Shown in pieces: positions 11,727-21,553 of a stretch of DNA of 64,000 bases. Made by a program: the position numbers and the translations under genes. The notes below the pieces were generated by a model that saw only the letters and a program-made list of their open reading frames with translations, was not told where the DNA came from and ran no database searches. The first letter of the stretch is position 1. Each line of letters begins with the position of its first letter. Source of the DNA: Tuctoria greenei (taxonomy: Eukaryota; Streptophyta; Magnoliopsida; Poales; Poaceae); contig JAYESD010000004.1 in the NCBI GenBank assembly GCA_036927565.1, forward strand, positions 166,877,697 to 166,941,696. Direction: 5' to 3'.

Positions 11727-12850
11727 TACCTTGTCATCTATATCCATAATCCTTAAAATACCCCTTAGATGCGATGATGACTTCTTAAATGTCATGTCTT
11801 AGCATCCCTTTATGGGTGACTGGTACCTGCTCCGAACCATTGTCGAAATTCTGTCATGGTTATCCAAAATTATAATTTATGATGTAAAATTTTGTTTTAA
11901 TTGATTGTACCACTCAACGGTTAGACGTCTGCAGTACTTATATATCAATATATCATTTCGTGCATCCCACATTAGTTTCATGAATAACTCAAGTCTTCCT
12001 GTTTTTTGGTTACTCATTTATATAGCTGTTACTACTGGAACATATTCAAACTTAAGTCAAAATAATGTTGTGATGAGAGCTCATATATATATAAAGACAT
12101 AATAGATAGACCTGGATCTGTTCGGTCATGTATGATTTGTGAAAATGGGTCTATCTGTATTTGACTCTCGCCTGAATTAATAAAATAAAAGATCATGCCA
12201 AGCAACAAAATCGCTCCTGATGCCTTTGTTTGGATTAATCCCAATGATCTTGACTGGCACAACACTTAGCTAAATCGAATTGGAAATGAATAATATTGAC
12301 AGTGCTTAAACATGATGATCATTAACAAGAACAATGTCTAATTGCATAACTATTAGGATTAATGGAGTAGGAAATAAGGTTTACCATCTGTGTTAATAGT
12401 TGATGAAGATATTAGCGCAGGGTGATCGTCTGTGCAGTGCCGACAGCGATGGTAGGAGGCAATGAGATCCGATGGCGTACGTACGCGAAGGAAGCTGGAG
12501 GCCTTCCCTCCTTTTTGCGACAAAACTGGAGCAGTCACTAAGCAATGAGGCGGAGTCCCCTTGTATAGATGGCGTGTGAAGACCTTCCAGCAGATATAGT
12601 AAGGGATAGGAAATCAGTTTCGTGGGTAACCGATCGGAGATCACATCCTATATAATAAGATTTTATTTCTTACACTCCAATGATGGTTAGACTTTTGCAT
12701 TACATTTTTTGGATGATATAGACTTTTGAAGTACATATATCAATATATCATTTTCATGTATCGCTCATGGAAGTTTGATTAATAACTCAAGTTTCGTGTT
12801 TGTTGATTGCTCATGTATATATAGTCGTTGTCGTTCCAACACATTCAAAA
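11727..12850. repeat. Host flank with a short tandem duplication (empty-site copy)
   Basis: The stretch 11,885-12,045 is similar to 12,663-12,850 (shared TATATCAATATATCATTT, AATAACTCAAGT, ACATTCAAA). Its continuation 12,046-12,213 matches first 25,631-25,736 (GATGAGAGCTCAT, ATATGATTT) and then 28,157-28,212 (ACTCTCGCCTGAA, GATCATGCCAAGCAACAAAA). So two copies of one ~330-bp segment lie side by side. The second is split by a CACTA and then a hAT element. I see no gene in this stretch. Confidence 0.75.
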
Positions 12851-13330
12851 CCACAACTACAAAAAGCTTTATCTCAGACGGCTCTAAACATATTATCACA
12901 AGCGGATTTCAAAATCGCCTGAAAGGAATAGCATGTGAAAATCGGCTATTTTCACAGGTGGAGAACATACCCGCCTATGGAAACATTTATCACTGGCGGT
13001 CATTACACTCAAGTATCCGCCTGTGAAGATTAATTATCACAGGCAGTTCATATCATTCGAAGACCGCCTTTGATAAATCAATTTTTGCAAGCGGTTCCTT
13101 ACCTTGAAGCAACCATTTGTGAAGATTGATTATCACATGCGGTTCATATTGTCAGAAGACTACCTGTTATAAAACAATTTTCGCAGGTGGTTTTGTACCT
13201 ATGAGGATCCGCTTGTGAAGATTAATTATCACAGGCGGTTCTTCAGCTATGAGGGTCCGGCTATGAAAATTTCTTATCACAGGCGGTTCATTAGCTACGA
13301 GTATCCGCCTGTGAAAAAATATACCCTTTC
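12851..13330. repeat. Left subterminal repeat array of the CACTA element
   Basis: At least nine copies of a word close to TTATCACAGGCGGTTC lie about 45-60 bp apart, alternating with its inverse (ATCCGCCTGTGAA). The pairs form short dyads. In En/Spm such subterminal repeats are bound by TnpA, and here that role is inferred. Confidence 0.88.
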
Positions 13331-13799
13331 CAGTACTGCGTCCTGTTATTTCTAATTTCCAGCTCAAATTCAAATACACATTCACACAAAGTATGAACAA
13401 TATATTTTGACAAGCAACATCGACACATATCACAAAACATAAGTCATATACATACAATGCAGGTATTGTGCAATACAATACATCTCAATTCATAGTTTAC
13501 ATGTTTCATCACTAAAAATTGTTTCAATTTTCATACTGGCTATGTTATGGCACCTCAACAAGTACACCTGTGTTGTCGAAGAACAAACCTTTTCGGTGAA
13601 AAACTTTGTGACTCATTAAAGTACACAATTCACTTGCGATCTTGTCGACTCCTCCACAAGGCATATCTCTAGAAATCAGCCATTCTCATTCTTGTGCTGC
13701 AATGAAACACATAATAAGGTTTAGAATGTGTTGGTGACAATGAAAATATAATATAAGTATTAAAATACGCAAGTGACAATGAAAATGTATATCAAAAGT

Positions 13800-14430
13800 A
13801 TGAAAATACAATATCGACATTATGGATAACTTACATCCTCATGATTCACTCTATAATCGCAGGCAGTCCAAAGATGGTCGCATACATAATACCCGCATAA
13901 GACACTACGAGGAGGCTGGTTAGGACAAGGAAAGTATGTTGATATTTTTATTGCATCCTTTTTAGCAGACCACTCACCGCCAAGTTCTTTCTAATAAAAC
14001 TACCAATCGCTGTTATACAAGAAATGTCATATAAGAATTGCCAACCTATATACGCTTGTATATTAAAAGTGTCGAATACCTGTACCTTCTCAAAATGGCA
14101 AGAAAATTTCTGTAAGTATTTTATGAGTAATCCGCTGAGTCCAAAATTGTTGTCAAAACCTGCGTTGGTTTGATGAAGATCATTATGTAGGTGTTTAATG
14201 CACACGTATGAATACACGTGTTAAGTTAACAATTAGCAACAGATTTCTATTTCAATGCCATGTGTCGAACTTACTCGAAGTGGTACGGAGCCTTTTATGA
14301 GGTCCTTGCCATCTTTGACAAAGTTAAACACGGCGTGTGCAATGTAAAGTGCCACCTTTGTCTTTTTATCCGTCTTTGATCTGCCATTGATTTTTCAAAT
14401 TCTTTTTGTGACATGTGCTTGTACTGTTCT
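13800..14430 (-). pseudogene. Ulp1-like cysteine protease domain (C48) of the CACTA element
   Basis: On the minus strand at 13,930-13,850 the frame reads YFPCPNQPPRSVLCGYYVCD. This is the Ulp1 active-site block, with the oxyanion-hole Gln and the nucleophile Cys (codon about 13,895-13,897). Just upstream is KELGGEWSAKKDAIKIS, the usual run-in. Farther upstream, TKVALYIAHAVFNFVKDGK and APYHFE (about 14,380-14,270) resemble the start of the same domain, ending near a possible splice donor. The His/Asp part (14,220-14,000) is in mixed frames, so the protease is dead. Ulp1 domains remove SUMO. In CACTA and Mutator elements their role is unknown. Confidence 0.75.
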
Positions 14431-14608
14431 GATTCCCGGTTCACCTAAAAGTCAAAATTTGACTTTGCAATTATTGTAAGGTCAAGGATACCCGTCTTGG
14501 ACTTCACATTTTCATTATCCATATATTGCATCCTATCTAAGAATAATTCCAAAATTGTTATAATCTCGTGACATGTATGTGTGTAGTAAGAAAAACAAAT
14601 ATGAAATA

Positions 14609-15142
14609 TTAGAGGCACTTACAAGCACCAGATGAGTAATAGGTTGATTTCAAGCATGTCTCGATAGAACAGGCTCCGCAGATCTTTAGAGAGAAGGGCT
14701 TGTTTAAGTTCTCCTCCACCATAGAAAGCTTTTTTCGGAACACAAATGTGACACATTCAAGTTCATATTTAGTGCTAGCGGTGATGTACCCCTCCTGCAT
14801 TCTCCTAAGCGGGAAATGTTGTTCGCTTAGTTGTACCGATGTAATGAACAGCTTCCCATTCAAAAATTTAGGTGGAACGTCCAGAATCTTGTATACCAGA
14901 ACTTCTGGTTTAACTTAAGTCATCTCCCAAGTGTATTTTTTGTTGTTTTCTTCCCACTCCTCAATATTTTCCAATGCTGGCTCATATGAAGCACGAGATG
15001 CATGAGATTTTGCATTTATTTGCTTCAATCTTTCCAAATATTTTTCCACTTCTTTAAAGGGTTCCTTTGTTTCATATGAGCTAACTTCCACAGACACTAA
15101 TGAGGGGTAGTCATTGGAAGTTGGACATTGGCTTGTTGTCAC
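14609..15142 (-). pseudogene. Middle part of the CACTA Ulp1-type protein
   Basis: The minus-strand frame carries YEPALENIEEWEENNKKYTW (about 14,990-14,930) and then, past one stop, LNGKLFITSVQLSEQHFPL and YELECVTFVFRKKLSMVEEN. This segment occurs upstream of the protease domain in grass CACTA proteins annotated as En/Spm sub-class. It has no assigned function. Stops near 14,913 and 14,609 break it. It belongs to the same gene as the C48 domain at 13,800-14,430. Confidence 0.65.
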
Positions 15143-15144
15143 AC

Positions 15145-15290
15145 CTGTTGTTCAACTGGTTGCTTTTTACTATCAGCTTGCTCCTGTTCCTCTTCAAGTT
15201 GTTGGTCAACTGGTTGCTCTTTGCTATCAGCTTGCTCTCGTACTGCTTCAAGTTGTTGTTCAACTGTTTACTCTTGGTTATCTTTACTAT
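15145..15290 (-). repeat. 54-bp minisatellite encoding an 18-residue repeat
   Basis: Two and a half copies of a unit containing CAACTGGTTGCTCTTTGCTA lie about 54 bp apart (15,157, 15,208 and 15,260). On the minus strand each unit encodes an acidic 18-residue repeat around EQEQADSKKQPVEQQ. The unit length is a multiple of three, so it expanded while the gene was still coding. Confidence 0.8.
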
Positions 15291-15699
15291 CCTTGCTAGG
15301 ACATAGCGGGAGTGGATCTTTCTGAACTTTCAGCGAAGAAGATGGGGTTGCAGTCTTCCAAACTGCGATGGGGCTAGAAATTGGCTTATCATCCAACACG
15401 ATGTCGCGTCGGTGCCAAAGGATTAACTTGTTGACAGCCTACCCCAGTGTCGTGATCCCCTCAGGAGTGATGTGATCTATTTCATAATCTTCATAATCAT
15501 TGTCAACGATCTGAAGAACTTGCAGCACAGCATAATACAACGAAAGTGAATTGTTGTTGAATACACAATTCGATTTTGCCATAGCAGTGGCAACCTATTT
15601 TGTTTTGTTCCCTGCTCCGCCGATTGGCACAAGATAATGACAAGATGTGTCCTCAATGATATCATTGATAGGGAACTTAAGGCTTGACATCAGGTCTGG

Positions 15700-17130
15700 C
15701 ATAGAATCTACGCTGCTAGGATAAGCTGTTGGAGATAACAATTTCTCATTTGCCACGGGGACCAACGCTTTATTCTAAGACGGTAATTGCCCTGATTCTC
15801 TAAGTTCATCCAATATTTGTTTAAGAGACGACTTGACCTTTTGTTTAATCTTATCTTCAAGTGTCTTCTTGAAATTGTCACGTCTTCTATATAACTCTTT
15901 ATCTTTCGGGAAACCGTCTTTCCAGGACATCTGAGGAGAGATTGCTCGAACCCATCCACTGTGTTCGGGGTTGCCTAAGATAGAAGTTTGTTGGTCAATC
16001 TCCCTCGTCGTCTTGAAGAGACTTTCTCTTGCTTTTCAACTACTTCTTTCATTTTTTGCTCTACTTGGTTCACAGAGTCGGGCTTTGAAACTTTGCCCTG
16101 ACTGTTTAGGATTGCTCGCGCTGACCGTTTCCTCTAATATTTTATTCCATTTCTCAACTTTGCGCACATATCCGGTAGACCCCACAAGTGATGATGGTAT
16201 ATGTTATTTTTCACAAGCTCGGACATTGATTGACTTAGGGATTTAGCCTCAAGTGTGTTCTTTTGACGAACAAATTCTTGCTACTAAGCTTGTGTGATTT
16301 TTCCCATCTTCTTTTGGCTACGGACCTTATTGTTTGTAATATAAGCATCCATTTCACTCTTCCAATCACGAAACTTCTTGCCGCAAGAGATCAATGTTTC
16401 TTTATTTACAGCTTCTTCGGTGCCTTTTGGGAACGTGAACTATTTTTTCAACTTCTCCCACAACTCATTCTTGCCCGCCTCAGGGATTTTTCTCCAATTC
16501 TCCATTGTGATCGGCACGAGCTCTCTAACAAGACAACCGCACGCATTTTGGTACTTTATAATAGAATCATGTGGTTCTTGGAGGGAGTACACCTGTAATG
16601 ACACTTGTTATGTAGATGATGTGGTTGAGTGGACCCTTATTGGGACCTCGTTGCCCTCGTTTTCACTTTTCTGAACCCGAGGATTCAACCATTGGAGAAC
16701 CTTCTGCGATTTTCGGAGCCGAAGTCACCTTGTTCTTTTAGCAATTAAGCTAGGTAGAAAAGACTTAAAAGACTTCATATACTTGACAACTAACATTGAC
16801 TTAAACTGCTCGAGTTAAGATTCGTTATCCATACCTCGCCGTCGGGATCATATTCTAGGTCAAGATCCTCTGAAGTCTTTTTAGTTTTTATATTTGCAAA
16901 AGGTTCCGATGGACTATGATACTAGCCTAAACTACGGGAGTCACTAAGCTCAATATTGGGGATTTCATTGTAACTACCAGCACCATCGCCTTGCGGGATG
17001 ATCTTCTTAGGGCTTTCCACGTTTATACTGACAAGACCAAAAATGTGTCCCACTTTAATGTAAGGTACATGAATATATGCTCTAACGGTGTCGTCATCTT
17101 ATGGAGGCTCAAATGCAGAAAGAAGTAACT
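15700..17130 (-). pseudogene. En/Spm-associated (Ptta-type) domain of the CACTA minus-strand gene
   Basis: Minus-strand reading gives a GKKFRDWKSEMDAYI-type motif near 16,370, KKMGKITQA (about 16,290) and LWGLPDMCAKLRNGIKY (about 16,190). These match the plant transposase (Ptta/En/Spm) segment of grass CACTA proteins. KRSSRLLNKYWMNLENQGNY follows at about 15,840-15,780. The 5' part (17,130-16,850) is open but unrecognised. Frequent stops show decay. The intact direction and order put it upstream of the Ulp1 domain in the same gene. Its role in the element would be a DNA-binding or regulatory one comparable to TnpA, which is an inference. Confidence 0.65.
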
Positions 17131-17161
17131 CAAAAAACCTGAATTACTGTGAAATACAATA

Positions 17162-17241
17162 CTCCTTTCGTCCCAGAAGGTTTGTCGCTTTGTAGTTCAA
17201 AAATAAACTATAAAGCGACAAACTTTTTGGAACGGAGGGAG
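17162..17241. mobile_element. Stowaway MITE (80 bp)
   Basis: The ends CTCCTTTCGTCCCAGAAGG and CTTTTTGGAACGGAGGGAG are inverted copies, close to the Stowaway consensus CTCCCTCCGTCCC. TA on both sides (17,160-17,161 and 17,242-17,243) is the target duplication. The whole element folds as one hairpin around TTTGTCGCTTT / AAAGCGACAAA. Confidence 0.93.
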
Positions 17242-17507
17242 TACTTAGCATCCAAACAAACTAAATGTGGAGGATTAAGTAAGAAGCAATCATTCACTCA
17301 ACCATTCAATCAAGCTGATTAGATTACTACTTGATAACAAATAGAAAAACTACAACATAGGGTCAATGACATTGTGAATGGTTAAAAAACTACAAGAACT
17401 AAACCAAGACTTGAGTTTTTTTATAGGATATGGATATCAGTTCGAACATTGTACATGGAAGATCAAAGATAGAATTCAGAATTGGCTAGTGCAGGGGGCA
17501 AGGGAGG

Positions 17508-18356
17508 TGTTGGTACCCTGCATACTGGGTACCCCTTGGTATAGTAAACAAAGTTATGGAGTTCCTATATCCAGGTGGCAGACGTCCGAAGGAGATATGC
17601 GTCCCGCAGTATCGGATATGCCTCCCTCCATAGGGTGGCTCTGATGTTGCCACGTGTCCAAAAGAGCCGAACCAGCCTCCTTCATTTTGGTAGCTCTGGT
17701 GCTACCACTGTCTTACAAAGTCGGACCTGCCTCCCTCCTCAGGGAAGCTCTAGCACTGCCACGTCTCCAGTAGCACTGAATCTATCCCCCAGTAGAGGGA
17801 AGGTCCAGAGATTCCACGTGTCAACACCCCGGACCTAAGTCTGCAACAGAAAGACAGCGGAATCTCCAACGGCACAGACACTCAAGGGCTACCAATTGGC
17901 CATTACAAGACTTGGTTAATGAATCATTAATGCTATATTAATGACGTACGATCAAAGGAGTATCAAGACCGGTAACGCTACTGTTAAGACATGTTATCAC
18001 GCTGTTAACCACCCTTAACTATGGATCATGTATAGGGCTGTTTATTACAGCCGGGGCACCTGTCGAGCCATGCACACACTGTAAAAGCCAGTCCTTGGCA
18101 TATAAAAAGTTGTACTGCACATTATAAAGTTAGGTGATCTCATACGTATCCAAGCTCATACACTCTCATACTCATACAATCAACACACACACACACCTCG
18201 TGGAGTAGGGTATTACGCTCATGCGGCCTGAACCATGTAAAACTCTCTGTGTTCACCTCTTGTTATTAATCTTGACTAGCGCCCCAACCGAATACAAACC
18301 TCCACAGACTACTTCTTAGTAGTACTGGGGGAAGTGTCCTAGTCCACACTTTGACA
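17508..18356 (+). repeat. Solo LTR (849 bp) with 5-bp target duplication GGAGG
   Basis: It starts TGTTGGTACC and ends CTTTGACA, flanked by GGAGG at 17,503-17,507 and 18,357-18,361. A TATA-like GGCATATAAAAAG lies at about 18,097. The 3' part has the GTAGGGTATTACGCTCATGC word common in grass Ty3/gypsy LTRs. There is no internal element sequence, so it is the product of LTR-LTR recombination. It lies in the leader of the CACTA minus-strand gene. Confidence 0.9.
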
Positions 18357-18740
18357 GGAGGCGGCAGCAGCGCGTAGAGGAGGGAGATGGCGGCAGCGTG
18401 CAAGGAGGAGGGAGGCAGCACCGGGGAGGAGGGATGGAGGGAGGCGTCATGGGGAGGATGAAAGCGCGAGAAGGTGGGAGGGAGGGAGGAGGGCAGCGGC
18501 AGCGCACAGGGAGGAGGGAGGGCGGGAGGCGGCACATGGAGGAGGGAAGGAGGGAGGCGACATGAGGAGGATGAAGGCATGGGGAGGAGGGAGGGAGGCG
18601 GCGCCAGGAAAAGGTAGGGAGGAAGGCGGTGCGAGGAGGCTGAAGGCGCGGGGGTGCGGCAGAGAAGGTGTCGCAGTGGGACAGAGAAGGGAGGAGGGAG
18701 GCATACAGAAACGGCGACAACAATGTGGAATGGGGATGAG
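18357..18740 (-). other. Purine-rich leader of the CACTA minus-strand gene
   Basis: GGAGG-rich DNA on the plus strand, so the minus-strand transcript is C/T- and CCG-rich. It reads as long Pro/Ser-rich frames that are a base-composition artefact. It lies between the promoter at about 18,900 and the gene body. It looks like a 5' leader or first intron. Confidence 0.5.
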
Positions 18741-18990
18741 GGTGATGGACGACGCTTGACGGCGAGGATGACGCTCGGCGGCAAGGATGACACTCTGCAG
18801 TGAGGGCTATGGCGGCAAATGAAAATTTTGGCAACCTGAAAGCGTCTATGTGAAATCTCGTGGGTTAGGTTTTCGAGGAGACTTAGCAGCATTATATATT
18901 ATCTCAGGTGGTGGTTCACTTAAAAACCTCTTGCGAAGAATATTATCTTTGGCGGTGGTTCACTTAAAAGCCACCTGGGAAAATTGAAGA
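18741..18990 (-). promoter_or_regulatory. Promoter and leader of the CACTA minus-strand gene
   Basis: On the minus strand, TATA-like AATATATAAT (18,891-18,900) is followed by AAAACCTAACCCACGAGA and GATTTCACATAGACG, then by GCCAAAATTTTCATTTGCC. The same chain, in the opposite direction, follows the TATA box of the TnpD unit at 20,965. Upstream (18,905-18,985) are two copies of a GGTGGTTCACTTAAAA word related to the subterminal repeats. Confidence 0.65.
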
Positions 18991-19915
18991 CTCTATCTAG
19001 GTTTAGTTGGTTTGCTCTCGCGGCAAGAATGCAAAAAACCGGCGACAATCCCTGTTCTGGCCAAAATTCGAGCAAGCATGGTGTTGGGAGCTTCATTTCT
19101 TGTGTACTGAATCTTCCAAATCCTTTTGCGCATCTTGCTAATCATTCTCCTTGGTAGCCACGGCTCAAAAGGCGACAAGCACAACGATTTCCGCCGCCGT
19201 CAAGTTGTGCTGTCGAGAACAAGCTGCTCTGCTTACCGTCATGCCAATGAATCAGATGCTCTCACGTGCTGCTTCCAACAGTTATAAGAAGCGCATAGAC
19301 ACCTTCTTGATCAAGCGGAAAACCATTTCCAAGTTCATTCCTCGCAGACCATGTAATCTCCATTTCTTTCACGGCTTGCTTAAGGTCGTCATGCTAGGTT
19401 TCGCTCCCAATTCTGTTTCTGGGTATAATCATTTTCCATTTAAGGAATAGCTTCTACACCTACTTGCGCACCCTCTCGACCAAACAACGAGGAAGATCAT
19501 CGAGTAATCAAGCGGGACATCAAGTTTTCCCAAACACTTTTGAAAAAGCATCCGTTCCCCGTCGAACTCAATGTTATCGGCTGTTCCACCCTGTTTTCTC
19601 CCTAGTTTTGTTCTTCACATGTTTCCCGGAACATCCCAGAGCCATTCTGAGTAGTTTGATCCTAGTATGGAGGAGATCGACTTCGCCGAAACCCTAAGTT
19701 CTGCAACCGTCGTCGCATGTCTAGTTCCGGCCACAGTCGGCATGAGCTGGTCTCTCCATCATGTTCAACGTCAAAATTTAAGCCCATACGGTGAGTCTTG
19801 TGAATTTTGGCGCAGAGGAAAGCTATGCCGGTGAGCTTGCCAATGAAGTGCCGCCGGGGGCCGCTCGGGCACCGCCCTATCCCTAGGAGGAAGAAGGTGG
19901 ATGGGGCTCCTGTTC
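18991..19915. other. CACTA interior of unknown origin
   Basis: This stretch has intermediate GC and no reading frame that I recognise. The same short frames are open in both duplicate units (99 codons at 19,151-19,450 and at 40,263-40,562), but two young copies would share them by descent. It could be a captured host fragment or an intron of either gene. Confidence 0.4.
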
Positions 19916-20880
19916 AAATCAAGTCAAATCTCAATTTTGAGTTCACCTTTAAGTTTTTAATTAGGTTCTACACATTTTATTTTGCCTACCTGCAAAGTTG
20001 GGGCATTTTTGGACAAAGTTTGTATAGAAAATTATATTTAACGGATAATGCAATCTACTTATAGCCTTTTATTGACTAAATGCAGAAAGGTATTTTTGTT
20101 CAAACTATCATGAGGTGGCTTTCTTGTAAAAGCCCAAATTCCAAGTTTGTACTTCAGCTAGTAGAGATAAAAAAGGAGAAGAAAAAAACAAATTAAAGGA
20201 ACCAAAGAAAATGGAATTTAAACAAACCTAGAAGGAATGATTCAAAATTTCAAACTTAGCTCCTGTTTAAACCAAGTAAAATCTCAAATTTGATTCACCT
20301 TTGAGTTCCTCATAATTCAAAAAGTGCCCCTGTGTCAAATTTCATGAATTTTAGAGCACATTTGCTATTTAATTAAATAAAATCACTGAAATGCATTTGT
20401 ATTCAGATTCAAATTTGAATCTGATTCAAACTTTGTAAATTTTCAAATTTGAGTTCACCTTTGAGTTTATAGTTTGGTTCTACACATTTTATTTTGCCTA
20501 CCTTCAAAGTTGGGGCATTTTTGGACAAAGTTTGTATAGGAAATTAAATTTAGTGGAGAATGCAATCTACTTTTAGCCTTTTATTGACTAAATCTAGAAA
20601 GGTATTTTTGTTCAAACTTTCATGAGGTGGCTTGCTTGTAAAATCCCAAATTCCAAGTTTGTACTTCAGCTATTATAGATCAAAAGTGAGAAGGAAAAAA
20701 CAAATTAAAGGAACCAAATAAAACAGAATTTAATTAAACCTAGAAGGAGAGATTCAAAATTTCAAACATAGCTACTGTTCAAACCAAGTAAAATCTCAAA
20801 TTTGAGTTCACCTTTGAGTTCCTCATAATTCAAAAAGTGCCCCTGTGTCAAATTTCATAAATTTTGGAGCACATTTGCAA
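19916..20880. repeat. ~510-bp AT-rich tandem repeat, nearly two units
   Basis: The words GAGTTCACCTTTAAGTTTTT and TTCTACACATTTTATTTTGCC, followed by GTTGGGGCATTTTTGGACAA, occur at about 19,940 and again at about 20,450. CAAAAAGTGCCCCTGTGTCA occurs at about 20,318 and 20,830. The repeats share about 90% of bases by eye. Nothing is coding. Confidence 0.85.
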
Positions 20881-20884
20881 TTTA

Positions 20885-21060
20885 ATTAAATGACGAAACT
20901 GCCTCCGAAGAGATATTATCACAGGCGGTGGTTCGCTTATAAGTCGTCTGTGAAAATTGATGACTATATAAGGCGCCGCTCGGGCAACGCAAAAACCTAA
21001 CCTGAGAGATTTCACATCGACATTGTGAGGCTGCCAAAATTTTCATTTGCCCCTCGCTGC
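20885..21060 (+). promoter_or_regulatory. Promoter and leader of the TnpD transposase unit
   Basis: A subterminal-like TTATCACAGGCGGTGGTTCG at 20,918 is followed by its inverse GTCGTCTGTGAAAATTG. Next come a TATA box TATATAA (20,965-20,971) and the leader words AAAACCTAACC (20,992), GAGATTTCACATCGACA and GCCAAAATTTTCATTTGCC. The leader is homologous to that of the divergent gene at 18,741-18,990. A GC-rich leader and a likely intron (about 21,230-21,540) lead to the ATG at 21,554. Confidence 0.7.
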
Positions 21061-21553
21061 TGCCGCTGCCGCCGTCCTGGTCTTCGCCGCTGACGCAGTC
21101 GCAGCCACCGTCCTGACCCTCGCTGCTGAGCCACGTCACCGTCCTTGCCCTCGCCGCCAAGCGTCGTCGTCCTCGCCGTCTTTGCCCTCGCCCTCGTCAT
21201 CGATCCCCATCGCAGTCACTGTCCTTGTACGCCTCCCTCTTCCCTTCAGTGTTTTGGATTAATTTGGAAAAAACTTAAACAACTGAGTACTTGCTTTAAC
21301 TTTCGTTATAGATTGTGACCCATGTGCATCGAGATTCATCAAAACCAGAGATTTCATGCATACCTTAAATTAAGAACCAATTACATACCCTACCTACAAT
21401 AGAAAGTTCTGTACATGTTTTACTAGGCATAAATTTCTTCCATTAAGATCATTTTGCAGCTAGCCAGATGGAGTAAGTTTTAATCTTAAATGTGGAAATG
21501 AATGAAAATGAAATGATATCTTATTTTTGTTTTTACAGTTTGACATAGAAGAT

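Noticed and set aside
12853..13330. CRISPR-like array
   Set aside because: Regular spacing, but repeats alternate in orientation, vary in sequence and flank a CACTA terminus. They are transposon subterminal repeats in a plant genome.
18266..18892. Pro/Ser-rich minus-strand frames up to 208 codons (also 31,860-32,326)
   Set aside because: Composition artefact of a GGAGG-rich tract and of the solo LTR end. Frames do not match any family and differ between the two units.
21023..21262. Ala/Val-rich secreted protein at the TnpD leader
   Set aside because: GC-rich leader sequence. The real TnpD start with MDRRTWMY lies at 21,554.
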